The notes: generated by a model not told the origin, from the letters alone. Positions 29,043-38,905 are shown, counted from the first letter of the stretch. The stretch: DNA of 64,000 nucleotides from Paraglaciecola algarum (GCF_021532655.1 NZ_JAKGAS010000002.1:310001-374000); one strand, 5' to 3'. Translations and numbers: made by a program.

Positions 29043-31219
29043 AGTGATAACCCTATTAAAATTAGTCCAATTAGTAGTTTCAATTCAGCGTCAGTGGCTG
29101 TTTGAGGGAGTTTACCCACGAATTGTCTTTGTCGATTTTTAGATCCAGCGGGAGGCTGGTTGGGTATTTTGGTGTTTTTGCTATTAATGGTATGTGACTT
29201 AGTAGGTGTGATATCTACAGCCACTAAGCTGGTGTACTGGCTAACAATGTGATGTTCTAAAGCCGTTTGGGTGATCATAGATTGATATTCATCTTGCACA
29301 GTAACTGAGTTGTTAGCAGAGATTGATGCATGGCGTTTATCTCGGGTTAACTGGGCTATTTTTTCCCTCGCCCACAACACGTTTAGGCCAGATTGTCTGG
29401 TCGAGCTAGTAGATTGAGTATGACTTGACCAAGGTTCATTTTGGTAGATGCCAGACAAGGTTATATCGGCTGTAGATTTGTTTGAGAATACTAGTTTTGG
29501 CATATTGGCTTGTTGACGATAACTAACAATTAAAGGTTCTCCTATATAAAGATCACTAAGGATATTTGGATAAAACTCAAAATGCTGGTTATTGGTCAAT
29601 ACATGAGAGCCTACTTTCAACTCTAAATCGGTTATTGCAGGATGTTTAAGTTTGTTCAATAAGGTCAACATCTTGTCTTTGACCTGAGTCGTCGCGCCAA
29701 TATAAGTGAATGTACCTTTGCCCATTTTGGCGGCTTCAGTCATAAAGTAGCTGTTTGGCGCACTGCCTATGCCCACGGTAAATAGTCTTGAATCACCGAG
29801 TTTATGTTTAATCAAGGACATCAGTGATTCTTCATTGGACACACTGCCGTCTGTAATGAATACAATTTGACGTAAACTTTGGTATTCAAATTCTTGATTG
29901 GTATTAACTTGTTGATTTTTAGTATTAAAAGCTAAGTTAAATGCTTTTTTCATGTGGGTGCCGCCATTCGCGTTAAGCTCGGAGACAAACTCGATGGCTA
30001 GGTTTTTGTTGATGCTGTTGGCAGGCAAAGGGGTTTTCCAAAGATTCTGTGCATGATTATTAAACTCAATAACATTAAAGCTATCGTTTTCGGCTAATTG
30101 CTGAATGGCTAATATCAATGCTTGTTTAGCCTGCACTATGGATTGCCCTTCCATAGACCCTGAAGTGTCTAATACAAATATCAGTTCTCTATTTGTGTGT
30201 TTAGCCGCTTGTTGGTTATTTTGTTTGGGCTTAGGTGGTAACAACATTATTAAGCCATATTCCTGTCCGTTTACGTTTTGTTTGAAATGAGATATTTGTG
30301 GGTGTTCAACTAATTCTGGCTGCCAAGTTAAAACAAAGTCTTTATTAGCTACCGCATCAGGTGTTAATTCAATATGGCGACTACCATCTGAAAGTCTTTT
30401 TGTGCTGACTGGATGAAATTCACTCTCCAAGTTTAATAATTCAAATCCTGTTTTTAGGTTGACCCTTAAATTGGTATTTCGCAGTTTTGTGTTGGTATTC
30501 TCAGGGTGATAGCTAGGCTCAACTGCTAGTTGAGCTGTTTCAGTATCATTTGGGGTATATCTAGGCGTCATTGTCATAGGAAAACGTAAACTATATTGTT
30601 GATCTTGATAGGTAAGCGTTTGTTGATATTCTATGCTGACTTCTATTGTTTCGTGTGGGCCAATATTGGCAATAGCATTAGAAAACATATTTGGCCTAAG
30701 TTGGCTAACTAAGCTGGCTTTTTTACCCTCGGCTTTAGCTTGATTAAATATCTTTAGCGCTTGTTTTTTCTCTTTGATTTGTCCTTCAATTTTACGATCT
30801 CCTACTGTGATCATCAGGTGATCCACCGCAGCATTTTCAGGTAGTGGAAACACATACAAAGCATTCACCCAATCTTCACTAGCATTTTTAAAACGCTGGG
30901 TTAAACGTGTACGGGCAATCATGCCAGTCACTTTAATATCAACGTCGGTTTTTAATAATGGGCTAAGTGTTTGTTCAGATTTTGGATTGGTGCCGGCGGA
31001 GTCATCTGCAGTAAAATATAAGCTCCCTTGTTGAACTTCTTGTTGGTTGGACACCTGCAAGTTTTTCAAAGGTTCTGTTTTAATCGATTGCAGATGGGCA
31101 TTGGTGTGCTTGTTGTTAGCTTTGTTGGAAAAGGCAGGCACTGCAAACTGCAGTGCCTCCATAACAATTATCGCAATCATAGCTAACGCAATGATTGCCA
31201 GTTTTTGAATAGAAGGCAT
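28994..31219 (-). CDS. Sortase target protein with VIT and VWA domains
   Basis: A 741-residue envelope protein. An N-terminal hydrophobic segment (about residues 7-31) directs export. A VIT domain follows (VTGMIARTRLTQRF, NALYVFPLPENAAVD), then a VWA domain from about residue 345 with the complete MIDAS start DTSGSMEG and later TDGS. The C-terminus is a sortase signal: LPQTAT at 704-709, a membrane helix, and the basic tail KRKTAFR. It is encoded immediately before and overlapping the sortase, which marks it as the dedicated substrate. Ligand unknown; VWA suggests metal-dependent protein contact. Confidence 0.92.
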   Translation of the reverse strand: MPSIQKLAIIALAMIAIIVMEALQFAVPAFSNKANNKHTNAHLQSIKTEPLKNLQVSNQQEVQQGSLYFTADDSAGTNPKSEQTLSPLLKTDVDIKVTGMIARTRLTQRFKNASEDWVNALYVFPLPENAAVDHLMITVGDRKIEGQIKEKKQALKIFNQAKAEGKKASLVSQLRPNMFSNAIANIGPHETIEVSIEYQQTLTYQDQQYSLRFPMTMTPRYTPNDTETAQLAVEPSYHPENTNTKLRNTNLRVNLKTGFELLNLESEFHPVSTKRLSDGSRHIELTPDAVANKDFVLTWQPELVEHPQISHFKQNVNGQEYGLIMLLPPKPKQNNQQAAKHTNRELIFVLDTSGSMEGQSIVQAKQALILAIQQLAENDSFNVIEFNNHAQNLWKTPLPANSINKNLAIEFVSELNANGGTHMKKAFNLAFNTKNQQVNTNQEFEYQSLRQIVFITDGSVSNEESLMSLIKHKLGDSRLFTVGIGSAPNSYFMTEAAKMGKGTFTYIGATTQVKDKMLTLLNKLKHPAITDLELKVGSHVLTNNQHFEFYPNILSDLYIGEPLIVSYRQQANMPKLVFSNKSTADITLSGIYQNEPWSSHTQSTSSTRQSGLNVLWAREKIAQLTRDKRHASISANNSVTVQDEYQSMITQTALEHHIVSQYTSLVAVDITPTKSHTINSKNTKIPNQPPAGSKNRQRQFVGKLPQTATDAELKLLIGLILIGLSLCILIVTKRKTAFRGA

Positions 31220-31261
31220 GTTAGCTAATCCTTAGATTGAAACATTGAGTAACCGTGAAAT

Positions 31262-31981
31262 TTATTGATTGGCGGCCGTCATAGCCGATTGGTCATCGGA
31301 TACTTTTACGTGTACCCTACGGTCAAAAAAGTCATCTTCAAAATTCGCTCCTGCACTGACTAGTGATGATTCTCCATATGAGTTTGTAAGTACTTGCTGT
31401 TTTCTTACGCTTTTATTTAAAAGATACGACTTTACTGCTTTAGTTCTTTTCTCTGACAAAGACTGGTTAAAATCATTGTCACCTCTTTGGTCAGCAAAAC
31501 CAGATAAGTTCACTGTTAACTTAGGATTTTGTTTAAGTGTTTGCGCGACTAAATCGAGTTGAGACTTGTAATGATCTTCTAATACATAAGATCCTGTTTT
31601 AAATTGAATGTTGCTTTCTAACTCAGGAGTATTTTGTGCCAGTGCGCGATCTAATGAGGCAATTTTAACCATAGCGACTTGTTTGGCTTGTTCGAACCTG
31701 CCCGTTGCCGCAACTAGTTCATCTTCCGTTTGGCGTAAAGATTGTTTAACTAGTTTTAGTTCCTTGTCTGAATTTACATCCTCCGCTATTAATAAGCCAA
31801 TTATACCAGTTACCATACCACCAAGAGGTCCAGCGATAAGAGTGCCAACTACTACACCTGAACCTAGGCCAATCATCTCGTTTTCTTTTTGTTGCTCTCG
31901 TAGGTCATTGGCCAATACAGAGCCAGATAGCAAACAAGTAATAGCAACAGCAGTAATTTTTTTGTTAAGTGATAATTTCAT
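31262..31981 (-). CDS. pdsO: Sortase-system OmpA-like protein PdsO
   Basis: A 239-residue exported protein: signal peptide ending near GSVLANDL, a glycine-rich hydrophobic stretch (VVVGTLIAGPLGGMVTGIIGLLI) resembling a YMGG/glycine-zipper, a short coiled coil, and a C-terminal OmpA domain with NLSGFADQRGDNDFNQSLSE and RTKAVKSYL that should bind peptidoglycan. The start at 31981 gives a normal signal peptide; upstream in-frame codons to 32077 are unlikely to be translated. It is upstream of the sortase substrate gene and is a known component of the dedicated sortase system. Confidence 0.88.
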   Translation of the reverse strand: MKLSLNKKITAVAITCLLSGSVLANDLREQQKENEMIGLGSGVVVGTLIAGPLGGMVTGIIGLLIAEDVNSDKELKLVKQSLRQTEDELVAATGRFEQAKQVAMVKIASLDRALAQNTPELESNIQFKTGSYVLEDHYKSQLDLVAQTLKQNPKLTVNLSGFADQRGDNDFNQSLSEKRTKAVKSYLLNKSVRKQQVLTNSYGESSLVSAGANFEDDFFDRRVHVKVSDDQSAMTAANQ

Positions 31982-32179
31982 TTTGTTTCTCCAAAAGAGG
32001 TTGTTGATTAATTCCTCTCTAGTAAACAAAGATTTAGTGGCAACTTTTAGGACAAAAAATGGCAATGTAGCGATCAAATGTGGCGAAAAAATGGAAATTT
32101 GCTTGATTAGGCTTTTGATGGGTTATGGGTTGCTTTTTTTATTATATAGTCGGGCTATCAGTTTTTAGGAAAACCTTAG

Positions 32180-32872
32180 ATGTCAAAACGAATTGCCTTA
32201 GTAGAAGATGACCAAGCGCTCAGAGAAAACTATATTTCAGCTTTAACAAAGCAAGGTTATGAAGTTTTGCCTTATGCTAATAGGAAAAGTGCAGAACAGG
32301 CTTTTGCTGAAAAGTTACCTGACTTGGCAATCATAGATATTGGTTTAGAAGATGAGATAGACGGTGGTTTTGCCGTGTGCCAGCAACTCAGAAGTTTATC
32401 TAAAACCTTACCCATTATATTTTTTACAGCCAGAGATAATGATTACGACACTATATGTGGTTTAAGAATGGGGGCAGATGATTATTTAACTAAAGACATA
32501 AGTTTGCCGCATTTATTGGCGCGAATTGCTGCATTGTTTAGGCGTACCGAGTTACTGGGTTTACCTCAACAACAAAGTGATACCGTGCAAACTGGCGAGT
32601 TAACCATGGACGCTAAACGCATGACAGTCAGTTGGAAAGGGCAACCCATTGAATTAACAGTAACCGAGTTTTGGATGTTACATGCCATTGCTAAATATTC
32701 TGGTCATGTCAAAAGTCGTCAGCAATTAATGGATGAATCAAAAATGGTGGTGGACGACACAACCATCACCTCCCACATTAAACGTATTCGTAAAAAGTTT
32801 ATGCAAATAGATACACAATTTGATTGTGTGGAAACTGTATATGGTATGGGTTACCGATGGAAAAATTGTTAA
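32180..32872 (+). CDS. pdsR: Response regulator PdsR of the sortase system
   Basis: An OmpR-family regulator of 230 residues. The receiver domain has the acidic pair Glu9-Asp10-Asp11, phosphoacceptor Asp53 in IIDIGLED and the conserved Lys in DYLTKD. The winged-helix domain ends with TSHIKRIRKKF and VETVYGMGYRW. It is divergent from pdsO, with 198 bases between the starts, and followed by the kinase pdsS, so it probably regulates the pdsO-target-sortase operon. Confidence 0.93.
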   Translation: MSKRIALVEDDQALRENYISALTKQGYEVLPYANRKSAEQAFAEKLPDLAIIDIGLEDEIDGGFAVCQQLRSLSKTLPIIFFTARDNDYDTICGLRMGADDYLTKDISLPHLLARIAALFRRTELLGLPQQQSDTVQTGELTMDAKRMTVSWKGQPIELTVTEFWMLHAIAKYSGHVKSRQQLMDESKMVVDDTTITSHIKRIRKKFMQIDTQFDCVETVYGMGYRWKNC

Positions 32873-32895
32873 ACATGCTTGACCAAATTACAAAT

Positions 32896-32921
32896 AACAC
32901 CTGTTGTATAGCAGGTGTTTT
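32896..32921 (+). promoter_or_regulatory. Hairpin in front of pdsS
   Basis: AACACCTG and CAGGTGTT form a perfect 8-bp stem around an 8-base loop, followed by TTTT counting the last stem bases, in the 52-base gap between pdsR and pdsS. The hairpin ends 5 bases before the pdsS ATG and its right arm contains the only AGG-type ribosome-binding sequence. It could attenuate transcription or hide the pdsS ribosome-binding site, lowering kinase relative to regulator. This is inference from position and structure. Confidence 0.55.
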
Positions 32922-32924
32922 AGC

Positions 32925-35084
32925 ATGAATAGAATTAGATTTGGCATTCGCCTAAAGTTATTGTTTTTTTCCTCATTTTTATTGGCTATCCCTTGGTTAG
33001 GCTATCAATATGTATGGGAAATGGAGACTTATTTACGTATCGGTCAAGAGCAAACTATGGTGGGAACTGCACGAGCAGTAGCCACTGCTTTACATGAACG
33101 CCCAGCTTTATTCGATAGTCAGTCTTCGTATTTAACTGACGTAAAACCAGGTACTGATCTGTATGCTCACAAAATAGCTTTTCCTATTCAATTAGATGGA
33201 AAACTAGATGACTGGTTAGATTATCAGCACCTCACCATGGAATACGCTGAAGGTCACTTGTTTAAGCATAAGCAAGCTTATCAACCTGAAAGCTTAACGT
33301 TTAAACATATGGTTGGGCAGTACGGAAAATATCTTTATGCCATGTTCGATGTCACAGACGATACCGTATTGTTACGGCCACAAAATAGTTTACGTATAGA
33401 CAGGAATGACTATTTGCAAATTGCCATGACTGACGCCTCAGGTCAGTTTCAGCGGTATGCTGTTGCCCCAAAAAGTGAAGGGTGGGTAAACGCTTACTTA
33501 CTAGAAGGCGTCGACGATAAAGTTAGGCCCATAAAACTAGAAACTAAGATTCAAGGCCAATGGCGCAATACCAATCGTGGTTATCAATTAGAATTGCGGT
33601 TTCCTTTAGCTATGATGTCCAGCAAAATTGCATTTGCAATAGTCGATGTAGACGATAACAACAGCCGTGATTTTAAATATGTATTAGGCACGGCAGATCC
33701 CACAAAAGTAGACTTTTTGGGTACGGTTTTAGTACCGTCACCAGAAATAGAAAAAATACTTAAAGGCTTAAAATATTCTAGTGCTCGGGTGTGGGTGGTG
33801 GATAAACATATGCGAGTATTAGCTCGCTCTGGAAATATTCAAGATGCAACAGGTGTAAAAAACAATATTGAATATCAAGCTCAAACAGGCTGGTGGCGAT
33901 ATATTGAAAGTAACTGGTTATTGCCATTGTATTATCAAATATTAACTAAACCTCCTGCTGAGTTTGTTGATGATTTACGTGACGCATTTGCCTTGCAAGG
34001 GCAAGACATAACCAAAGCTTTGCAAGGCGAACCATCGTCTTTATGGCGCTTAAGTTCAGATAATAAAGCCGTGATCATGTCTGCGGCTCACCCAATTTAT
34101 TTAGATGAAACCGTAATGGGCGCGGTGGTGGTAGAGCAAACCACCAATGGTATTCGCACTTTGCGTAATAAAGCGTTAGAGAGCCAGTTTAACTATATTT
34201 TGTTAGTTATTTTAATCAGTACAATTGCATTGTTTTTGATGGCTTCGCGAATTTCTTGGCGCATCCGTCAATTAAGTCATGCTACTGAAAGTGCTATTGA
34301 TTCAAATGGAAAAATTATTAGTACAATTAAGCCAGTTACTACACGGGATGAAATTGGTGATTTGTCTCGTAGTTTTGCCAATGTATTAGGTCGCCTGAGC
34401 CAATATAATACTTACTTAGAGAATATGGCTTCTCGTTTATCTCATGAGTTGCGCACTCCAGTGGCTATTGTTAATTCTTCTTTGGATAACCTGTCTCTGG
34501 AAGAGCAAACGGAAGATAGCAAACAATATGTAGCAAGAGCTAAACAGGGGATCACTCGCTTGAGCCGTATATTAACTAACATGAGTGAAGCTACCCGTTT
34601 AGAACAAGCTATTCAAAGTAGTGAATTAGAAAGTTTTGATGTAGAAGATTTATTGAATGGGTGTGTTGCAGGTTATCGGATGGCCTATGGTGACCGAAAG
34701 TTTGATATACAAATATCAGTATCTAATTCAGAACTTCAAGGTTCGCCAGAATTGTTTGCACAAATGTTAGATAAAATCATCGCTAACGCAGTGGAGTTTA
34801 GCCAGGAAGGTTCAACCATTAAATTACAAATGCTTAATAGTGATAAAGGTGTCATTCTGACAATAGTTAATCAAGGAAGCTTATTGCCTGAGGATATGCA
34901 ATCTCAGCTTTTAGATTCTATGGTTTCAGTTCGCAAGCAAAAAAACTCAGAGGAACCTCATTTAGGTTTGGGCCTGTATATAGCAAAAATAATTGCTCAA
35001 TTTCATCAAGGTGAGATAAGAATAAATAATCTTAAAGATAAATCTGGCGTGGTAGTGACGTTAATTTTTAAATGCTATAAGTAA
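32925..35084 (+). CDS. pdsS: Sortase-system sensor histidine kinase PdsS, CBM9-like sensor
   Basis: A 719-residue membrane kinase. Two membrane helices, near residues 10-28 and 423-442, bracket a large periplasmic region. Its first part (about 87-235, PIQLDGKLDDW onwards, with RNDYLQIAM and YQLELRFPLAM) resembles a carbohydrate-binding module family 9/DOMON-type beta sandwich. The cytoplasmic part has HAMP (RDEIGDLSRSF), HisKA with His507 in LSHELRTPVA, and HATPase with LGLGLYIAKII. The start at 32925 follows an in-frame TTG at 32904 that would lie within the hairpin. It pairs with PdsR. Confidence 0.92.
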   Translation: MNRIRFGIRLKLLFFSSFLLAIPWLGYQYVWEMETYLRIGQEQTMVGTARAVATALHERPALFDSQSSYLTDVKPGTDLYAHKIAFPIQLDGKLDDWLDYQHLTMEYAEGHLFKHKQAYQPESLTFKHMVGQYGKYLYAMFDVTDDTVLLRPQNSLRIDRNDYLQIAMTDASGQFQRYAVAPKSEGWVNAYLLEGVDDKVRPIKLETKIQGQWRNTNRGYQLELRFPLAMMSSKIAFAIVDVDDNNSRDFKYVLGTADPTKVDFLGTVLVPSPEIEKILKGLKYSSARVWVVDKHMRVLARSGNIQDATGVKNNIEYQAQTGWWRYIESNWLLPLYYQILTKPPAEFVDDLRDAFALQGQDITKALQGEPSSLWRLSSDNKAVIMSAAHPIYLDETVMGAVVVEQTTNGIRTLRNKALESQFNYILLVILISTIALFLMASRISWRIRQLSHATESAIDSNGKIISTIKPVTTRDEIGDLSRSFANVLGRLSQYNTYLENMASRLSHELRTPVAIVNSSLDNLSLEEQTEDSKQYVARAKQGITRLSRILTNMSEATRLEQAIQSSELESFDVEDLLNGCVAGYRMAYGDRKFDIQISVSNSELQGSPELFAQMLDKIIANAVEFSQEGSTIKLQMLNSDKGVILTIVNQGSLLPEDMQSQLLDSMVSVRKQKNSEEPHLGLGLYIAKIIAQFHQGEIRINNLKDKSGVVVTLIFKCYK

Positions 35085-35156
35085 TTTTACCACTATACAG
35101 TTTCCTAAAGTAAGGTAACACTGCTTTGTGGTAAACAAATTTAATAGGAAAATAAC

Positions 35157-35564
35157 ATGATCTCAGCAAGTGTAGCGGAATGTATGAGCAAAGATTTTGC
35201 CAAAATTCATCCGACAATGATGGTTGCAGAGGCTTCAGCTAATTTAATTAAAAAAGCTTTATTAGGTGGCCCAGTTGTAGACACAAGCGGTAAATTAGTT
35301 GGATGGATATCTGAGCAGGAATGTTTGCAAGTTACCATACAAGTTGTGTATCACAATATGCGTGTCGCTACAGTGCAAGACGTTATGCAAACTGAAGTAT
35401 TGACTGTACCACTTAACGCAGATTTGTTGGATGTGGCGCAACAAATGTTACAAGCTAAACCTAAAAGTTACCCAGTTGTAGACGAGAGCGGCAAGGTAGT
35501 GGGCGTATTAACCCGCCGAGACATTCTAAAAATGTTAGATAAAAAATTAGGTGAAATGGCTTAA
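35157..35564 (+). CDS. CBS domain pair protein
   Basis: A 135-residue stand-alone Bateman module with two CBS motifs (about residues 7-60 and 72-130). Repeated signatures are MSKDFAKIHP...GGPVVDTSGKLVGWIS and MQTEVLTVPL...YPVVDESGKVVGVLTRRDIL. Such modules usually bind adenosine nucleotides. No effector domain is attached, and the gene lies alone 72 bases after pdsS, so the partner cannot be named. Confidence 0.88.
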   Translation: MISASVAECMSKDFAKIHPTMMVAEASANLIKKALLGGPVVDTSGKLVGWISEQECLQVTIQVVYHNMRVATVQDVMQTEVLTVPLNADLLDVAQQMLQAKPKSYPVVDESGKVVGVLTRRDILKMLDKKLGEMA

Positions 35565-35603
35565 GCCATCAATCTTTTCAGTGCATTCAAAATCAACCCT
35601 GCT

Positions 35604-35632
35604 TAGCCTTCGGGGCTTTGCGTCTGTTTTTT
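35604..35632 (+). terminator. Possible terminator after the CBS gene
   Basis: AGCC and GGCT pair around a TTCGG-type loop, followed a few bases later by a run of six T. The stem is short and the T-run is offset by about seven bases, so this is weak. Confidence 0.3.
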
Positions 35633-35676
35633 CAGCTTGAACACGCTACTTTTTACGATAATTTTTGTTAATGGTA

Positions 35677-35690
35677 TTTTGTTAACAAAA
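35677..35690. promoter_or_regulatory. Palindrome upstream of the FG-GAP lipoprotein gene
   Basis: TTTTGTTAACAAAA is an exact 14-bp palindrome 37 bases before the start at 35728, with a partial TGTTAA repeat 12 bases upstream. It may be an operator; no regulator can be assigned, and AT-rich composition makes chance plausible. Confidence 0.25.
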
Positions 35691-35727
35691 AGGGTATCTT
35701 ATATAAAAAATTATCATCGTATTCATT

Positions 35728-38022
35728 ATGTTCAAAATCAAGCTCCTCACTTATTTCTTTATTGGTATTAGTTCTATTGGCAGTATTGGGCTATCAGGCT
35801 GCACAAATAATGGTGTTAAAAACTCTAGTCAGTTTGCGAATAAAAACGCTACTTTATTAACAACTCCAGTTGTTTTGACTAATGACGTTCACCATTCAGT
35901 GACTTATCAATCTCTAGGATCTTCTACAAAGCGTATATCTATAACCGCAACTATCGATAAAAATTATGCAAATTTGTCGATTTACGCAGATGGAAAAGTT
36001 ATTGCAGACAATTTGGATTTACCTAAAAAAGGCAAGCAAACCATTAATGTGCTGGTTGACTTAGCAAGTAGCGGTACAAAAGAGTTAGTTTTCAAAGGTC
36101 GAAGTGCCGAGATAACCTTGCATAATATTACAATTGAAGATGTTGAAGGCATTCAACTGCCGACTTTTATCGATAATTCAAAGGCCGCTAATTTAGATAC
36201 TGAAAGTACCTATAAATATGGTGGCCCGTCGATTGGAGATATTGATAACGACGGTGACTATGACTTTGTATTAAACAATCATAATAAAGTCCCCACCCAG
36301 TTAGTCACAAACTTAGGTAACGGACAATTGTCGATTAAGCGATTGTTTAATGGTGCCCCAGATCTACATGGCTCGGCATTAGGTGATTATGATTTAGATG
36401 GCGATCTAGACATTATTTTGGCCCATGGCGGAGCGAACGGCACCAGTCCTAGTTCTTATACTTTATTTAAAAATACCGATATGACATTTGAAAATGTATC
36501 AGGAAAGGTGGGTATTCAAACACCGGCCAGAGGTCGTGCCCCTCGCTGGATTGATTTGGATCTAGATGGTGATTTAGATTTAGCTCTGTTTAATGCTAAA
36601 ACCCCAAATTATGACGGCCCACAAACATTATTTTTAGATAATCAAGGTAATGGTACATTTGAAGAAGTCCGTATTGCAGATATTGAAAAGCTTAATGTTG
36701 AAAAACCTCTTGTAGTAGATTTTGACCGTGACGGTAAAGACGATTTATTACTGTATTACCCAGACAAGCTATCTTTGTGGAAAAATAATGGTGATTTTAC
36801 TTTTACTAATGTAAGCAAAAAGTGGTTACCTAGTCAGATAGCGCAATTAGAAAATATTAATGGTGCAACAGATGTCGACGTGAACAACGATGGGTTAGTG
36901 GACTTGTATTTAGCCAATGGACGCTCACATTATAGTATTTCTAATAAGTCTCTGGATTTTTCACCGAACTCTAAAAAGCTAGATGTAAACGACAACGGTG
37001 AAAAAGGTGTAACACAAATTGAGTTTACCGCAGATGGTAATATTCACTTAGCCGATGTAAAACTTGTCTTTCGCCAATACCGAGATGGTTTTCCAATCTT
37101 TTTGGGTAAGGATAAACAGCAAACCTATATTCAACCCCTTGACTTTAATCGAAATGATAACCGCTACCCTGCAGAGCAAGAAAACGCGCCGTTTGAACTA
37201 GATTTTGCGCCAGACCAAGCTCAAGGTTGGCCAGAGCAGCGTGCAGAAAGTGGCTTGTATATTGGTTATCTTGGCGACAAAAAATGGAAAGCTGAATGGG
37301 TACGCAACAAAACTATATATTGGGGCGTTGAATTTTCACTTACAGGTTTAAACAATGTGGATTATGATTGGCCAGCCAATAATCGCAATATTCAAGATGT
37401 GTTGTTAATTAATAAGGGTACTCACTTCGAAGATGCAGGGCAAGAATGGAATATTCCCAAAGGTGGTAACCATTGGGGCGTCAGTCGAGCCGATTTTAAT
37501 AATGATGGCTGGCAAGATTTGTTTGTGCACCGTTATGGTTATTTACGTGAACGAATTGCGGATCTTTTATTGCTCAATACGGGCAAGGGGTTCGAGATAG
37601 TAACTTCCCATGGCGCTTTTGACCCGGCTGATACAGGCCACGGAGACATGGGGCAAGCGTTTGATTTTAATAACGATGGCTTGCTTGACATGCTAAATGG
37701 CAGTGAAAGTACAGGTAAATGGTATTTGTATTTAAACCAAGCTAATAAAGCAGGTAACTATATTCAATTCCATGTGGGTTATAGCCCTAAACAGGGTATC
37801 GATCCTTTGTCTGCTGAAGTGACTATCGAAACAATTGACGGCAAAACCTTTTTTCAAACAGTAGGTTCAACCGGTGAAGTGCATTCACAAAGTGTGATCA
37901 ATACAGTTCATTTCGGTTTAGCTCAGCGGAATAAAATTAAGTCCGCAAAAATCGTATGGCGTAACGGCGAAGAGAAGAGTTTTGGTTCTTTAAAAGCAAA
38001 TGCATTGTATAAGAGTGAATAA
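35728..38022 (+). CDS. FG-GAP/VCBS-repeat lipoprotein with ASPIC/UnbV C-terminus
   Basis: A 764-residue exported lipoprotein: signal peptide with lipobox LSGC, lipidated Cys25. The body carries at least seven calcium-binding-type repeats of a beta propeller (GDIDNDGDYDF, GDYDLDGDLDI, DLDLDGDLDLA, DFDRDGKDDLL, DVNNDGLVDLY, DFNNDGWQDLF, DFNNDGLLDML). The C-terminus (VHSQSVINTVHFGLAQRNKIKSA then IVWRNGEE) matches the ASPIC/UnbV domain of CRTAC1-like proteins. It is probably a surface protein for ligand or polysaccharide contact; exact function unknown. It stands as a single gene. Confidence 0.85.
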   Translation: MFKIKLLTYFFIGISSIGSIGLSGCTNNGVKNSSQFANKNATLLTTPVVLTNDVHHSVTYQSLGSSTKRISITATIDKNYANLSIYADGKVIADNLDLPKKGKQTINVLVDLASSGTKELVFKGRSAEITLHNITIEDVEGIQLPTFIDNSKAANLDTESTYKYGGPSIGDIDNDGDYDFVLNNHNKVPTQLVTNLGNGQLSIKRLFNGAPDLHGSALGDYDLDGDLDIILAHGGANGTSPSSYTLFKNTDMTFENVSGKVGIQTPARGRAPRWIDLDLDGDLDLALFNAKTPNYDGPQTLFLDNQGNGTFEEVRIADIEKLNVEKPLVVDFDRDGKDDLLLYYPDKLSLWKNNGDFTFTNVSKKWLPSQIAQLENINGATDVDVNNDGLVDLYLANGRSHYSISNKSLDFSPNSKKLDVNDNGEKGVTQIEFTADGNIHLADVKLVFRQYRDGFPIFLGKDKQQTYIQPLDFNRNDNRYPAEQENAPFELDFAPDQAQGWPEQRAESGLYIGYLGDKKWKAEWVRNKTIYWGVEFSLTGLNNVDYDWPANNRNIQDVLLINKGTHFEDAGQEWNIPKGGNHWGVSRADFNNDGWQDLFVHRYGYLRERIADLLLLNTGKGFEIVTSHGAFDPADTGHGDMGQAFDFNNDGLLDMLNGSESTGKWYLYLNQANKAGNYIQFHVGYSPKQGIDPLSAEVTIETIDGKTFFQTVGSTGEVHSQSVINTVHFGLAQRNKIKSAKIVWRNGEEKSFGSLKANALYKSE

Positions 38023-38114
38023 TTTTTTTTACAGGGTTCTAAGACAGGGGGTAACTCAAATCACAGCCTGTCTGTAATATTTATATTAAGATTTCACACT
38101 TTTAATCATGTGCA

Positions 38115-38288
38115 TTATTCGTGGTCGGGAGCATCTTCTTGGTTATGACGTTTTTGTGAGTTATTTCGAGCAGCTTTTTTCGCTTTCTTTCGCTCATTTT
38201 TTTCGGTTACGATTTTGATTATTTCTTCTTTTGTTAAGTGAGGATGTTTAGCGATTAACTCTTCGACTCTTTGGGCAAAGTTGGCCAT
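38115..38288 (-). CDS. Small basic hypothetical protein, 57 residues
   Basis: ATG at 38286-38288 (antisense) opens a 57-codon frame encoding MANFAQRVEELIAKHPHLTK, then a charged helix EEIIKIVTEKNERKKAKKAA and a polar tail ending in DAPDHE. It occupies most of the 382-base gap between the FG-GAP lipoprotein and the transposase remnant. Strong charge bias, a plausible helix and an AGG-type site (AAGG in AAGGTTTATTA) 7-8 bases upstream support a real gene. Function not recognised. Confidence 0.6.
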   Translation of the reverse strand: MANFAQRVEELIAKHPHLTKEEIIKIVTEKNERKKAKKAARNNSQKRHNQEDAPDHE

Positions 38289-38905
38289 TAATAAACCTTA
38301 ATACTGTTTAAATACGATAGTGACCTCCATTCTAGCAGAATGAAGCCATACATAACCGTAATTCGTACTAGCATGATTGAATCAAAAGTTGGATATATTC
38401 TAGCTTAGGCTGGTTTAAGTAAGGCTTTTGATTGACACATGCCGCACATTCGTTGGTGTCCTGTGTGCTTTTTGAATTGGTGCATCATCTGCTCTGGGCC
38501 AGCGGCATAACAAAAATGTTGTTCAAATTCTGTGGTGAGGGTAAGCCATTGTTCATCTGATAAACCAAGTCTTTCTAAAATGAGGTTATGGTGATGTTCG
38601 ATATGCCCAGCTTTGTCTTCTCGAATACAGCGACCGGTGCAATCCACTAATTCACAATAGTCCTTTAAACTGTAAGCAATGCCTTTGGGCATATTTTGTT
38701 TGTAGTTACCGACAAATGGCAGTAGTCGATGGGATTGGCGTTTCTTTTGTTTATTAGCTTTTGTTCGTTTGCAAATACTGGTGTGTTTGGACGTTTCGGG
38801 CGTGTTTTCCATTTTGGCTCGAACGGGATTTAAATCTACATAGGCCATACAAGCTAATACCGCAGATTCGTCAAGTAGGGCTTGAGACTTAAACTGCCCC
38901 TCCCA

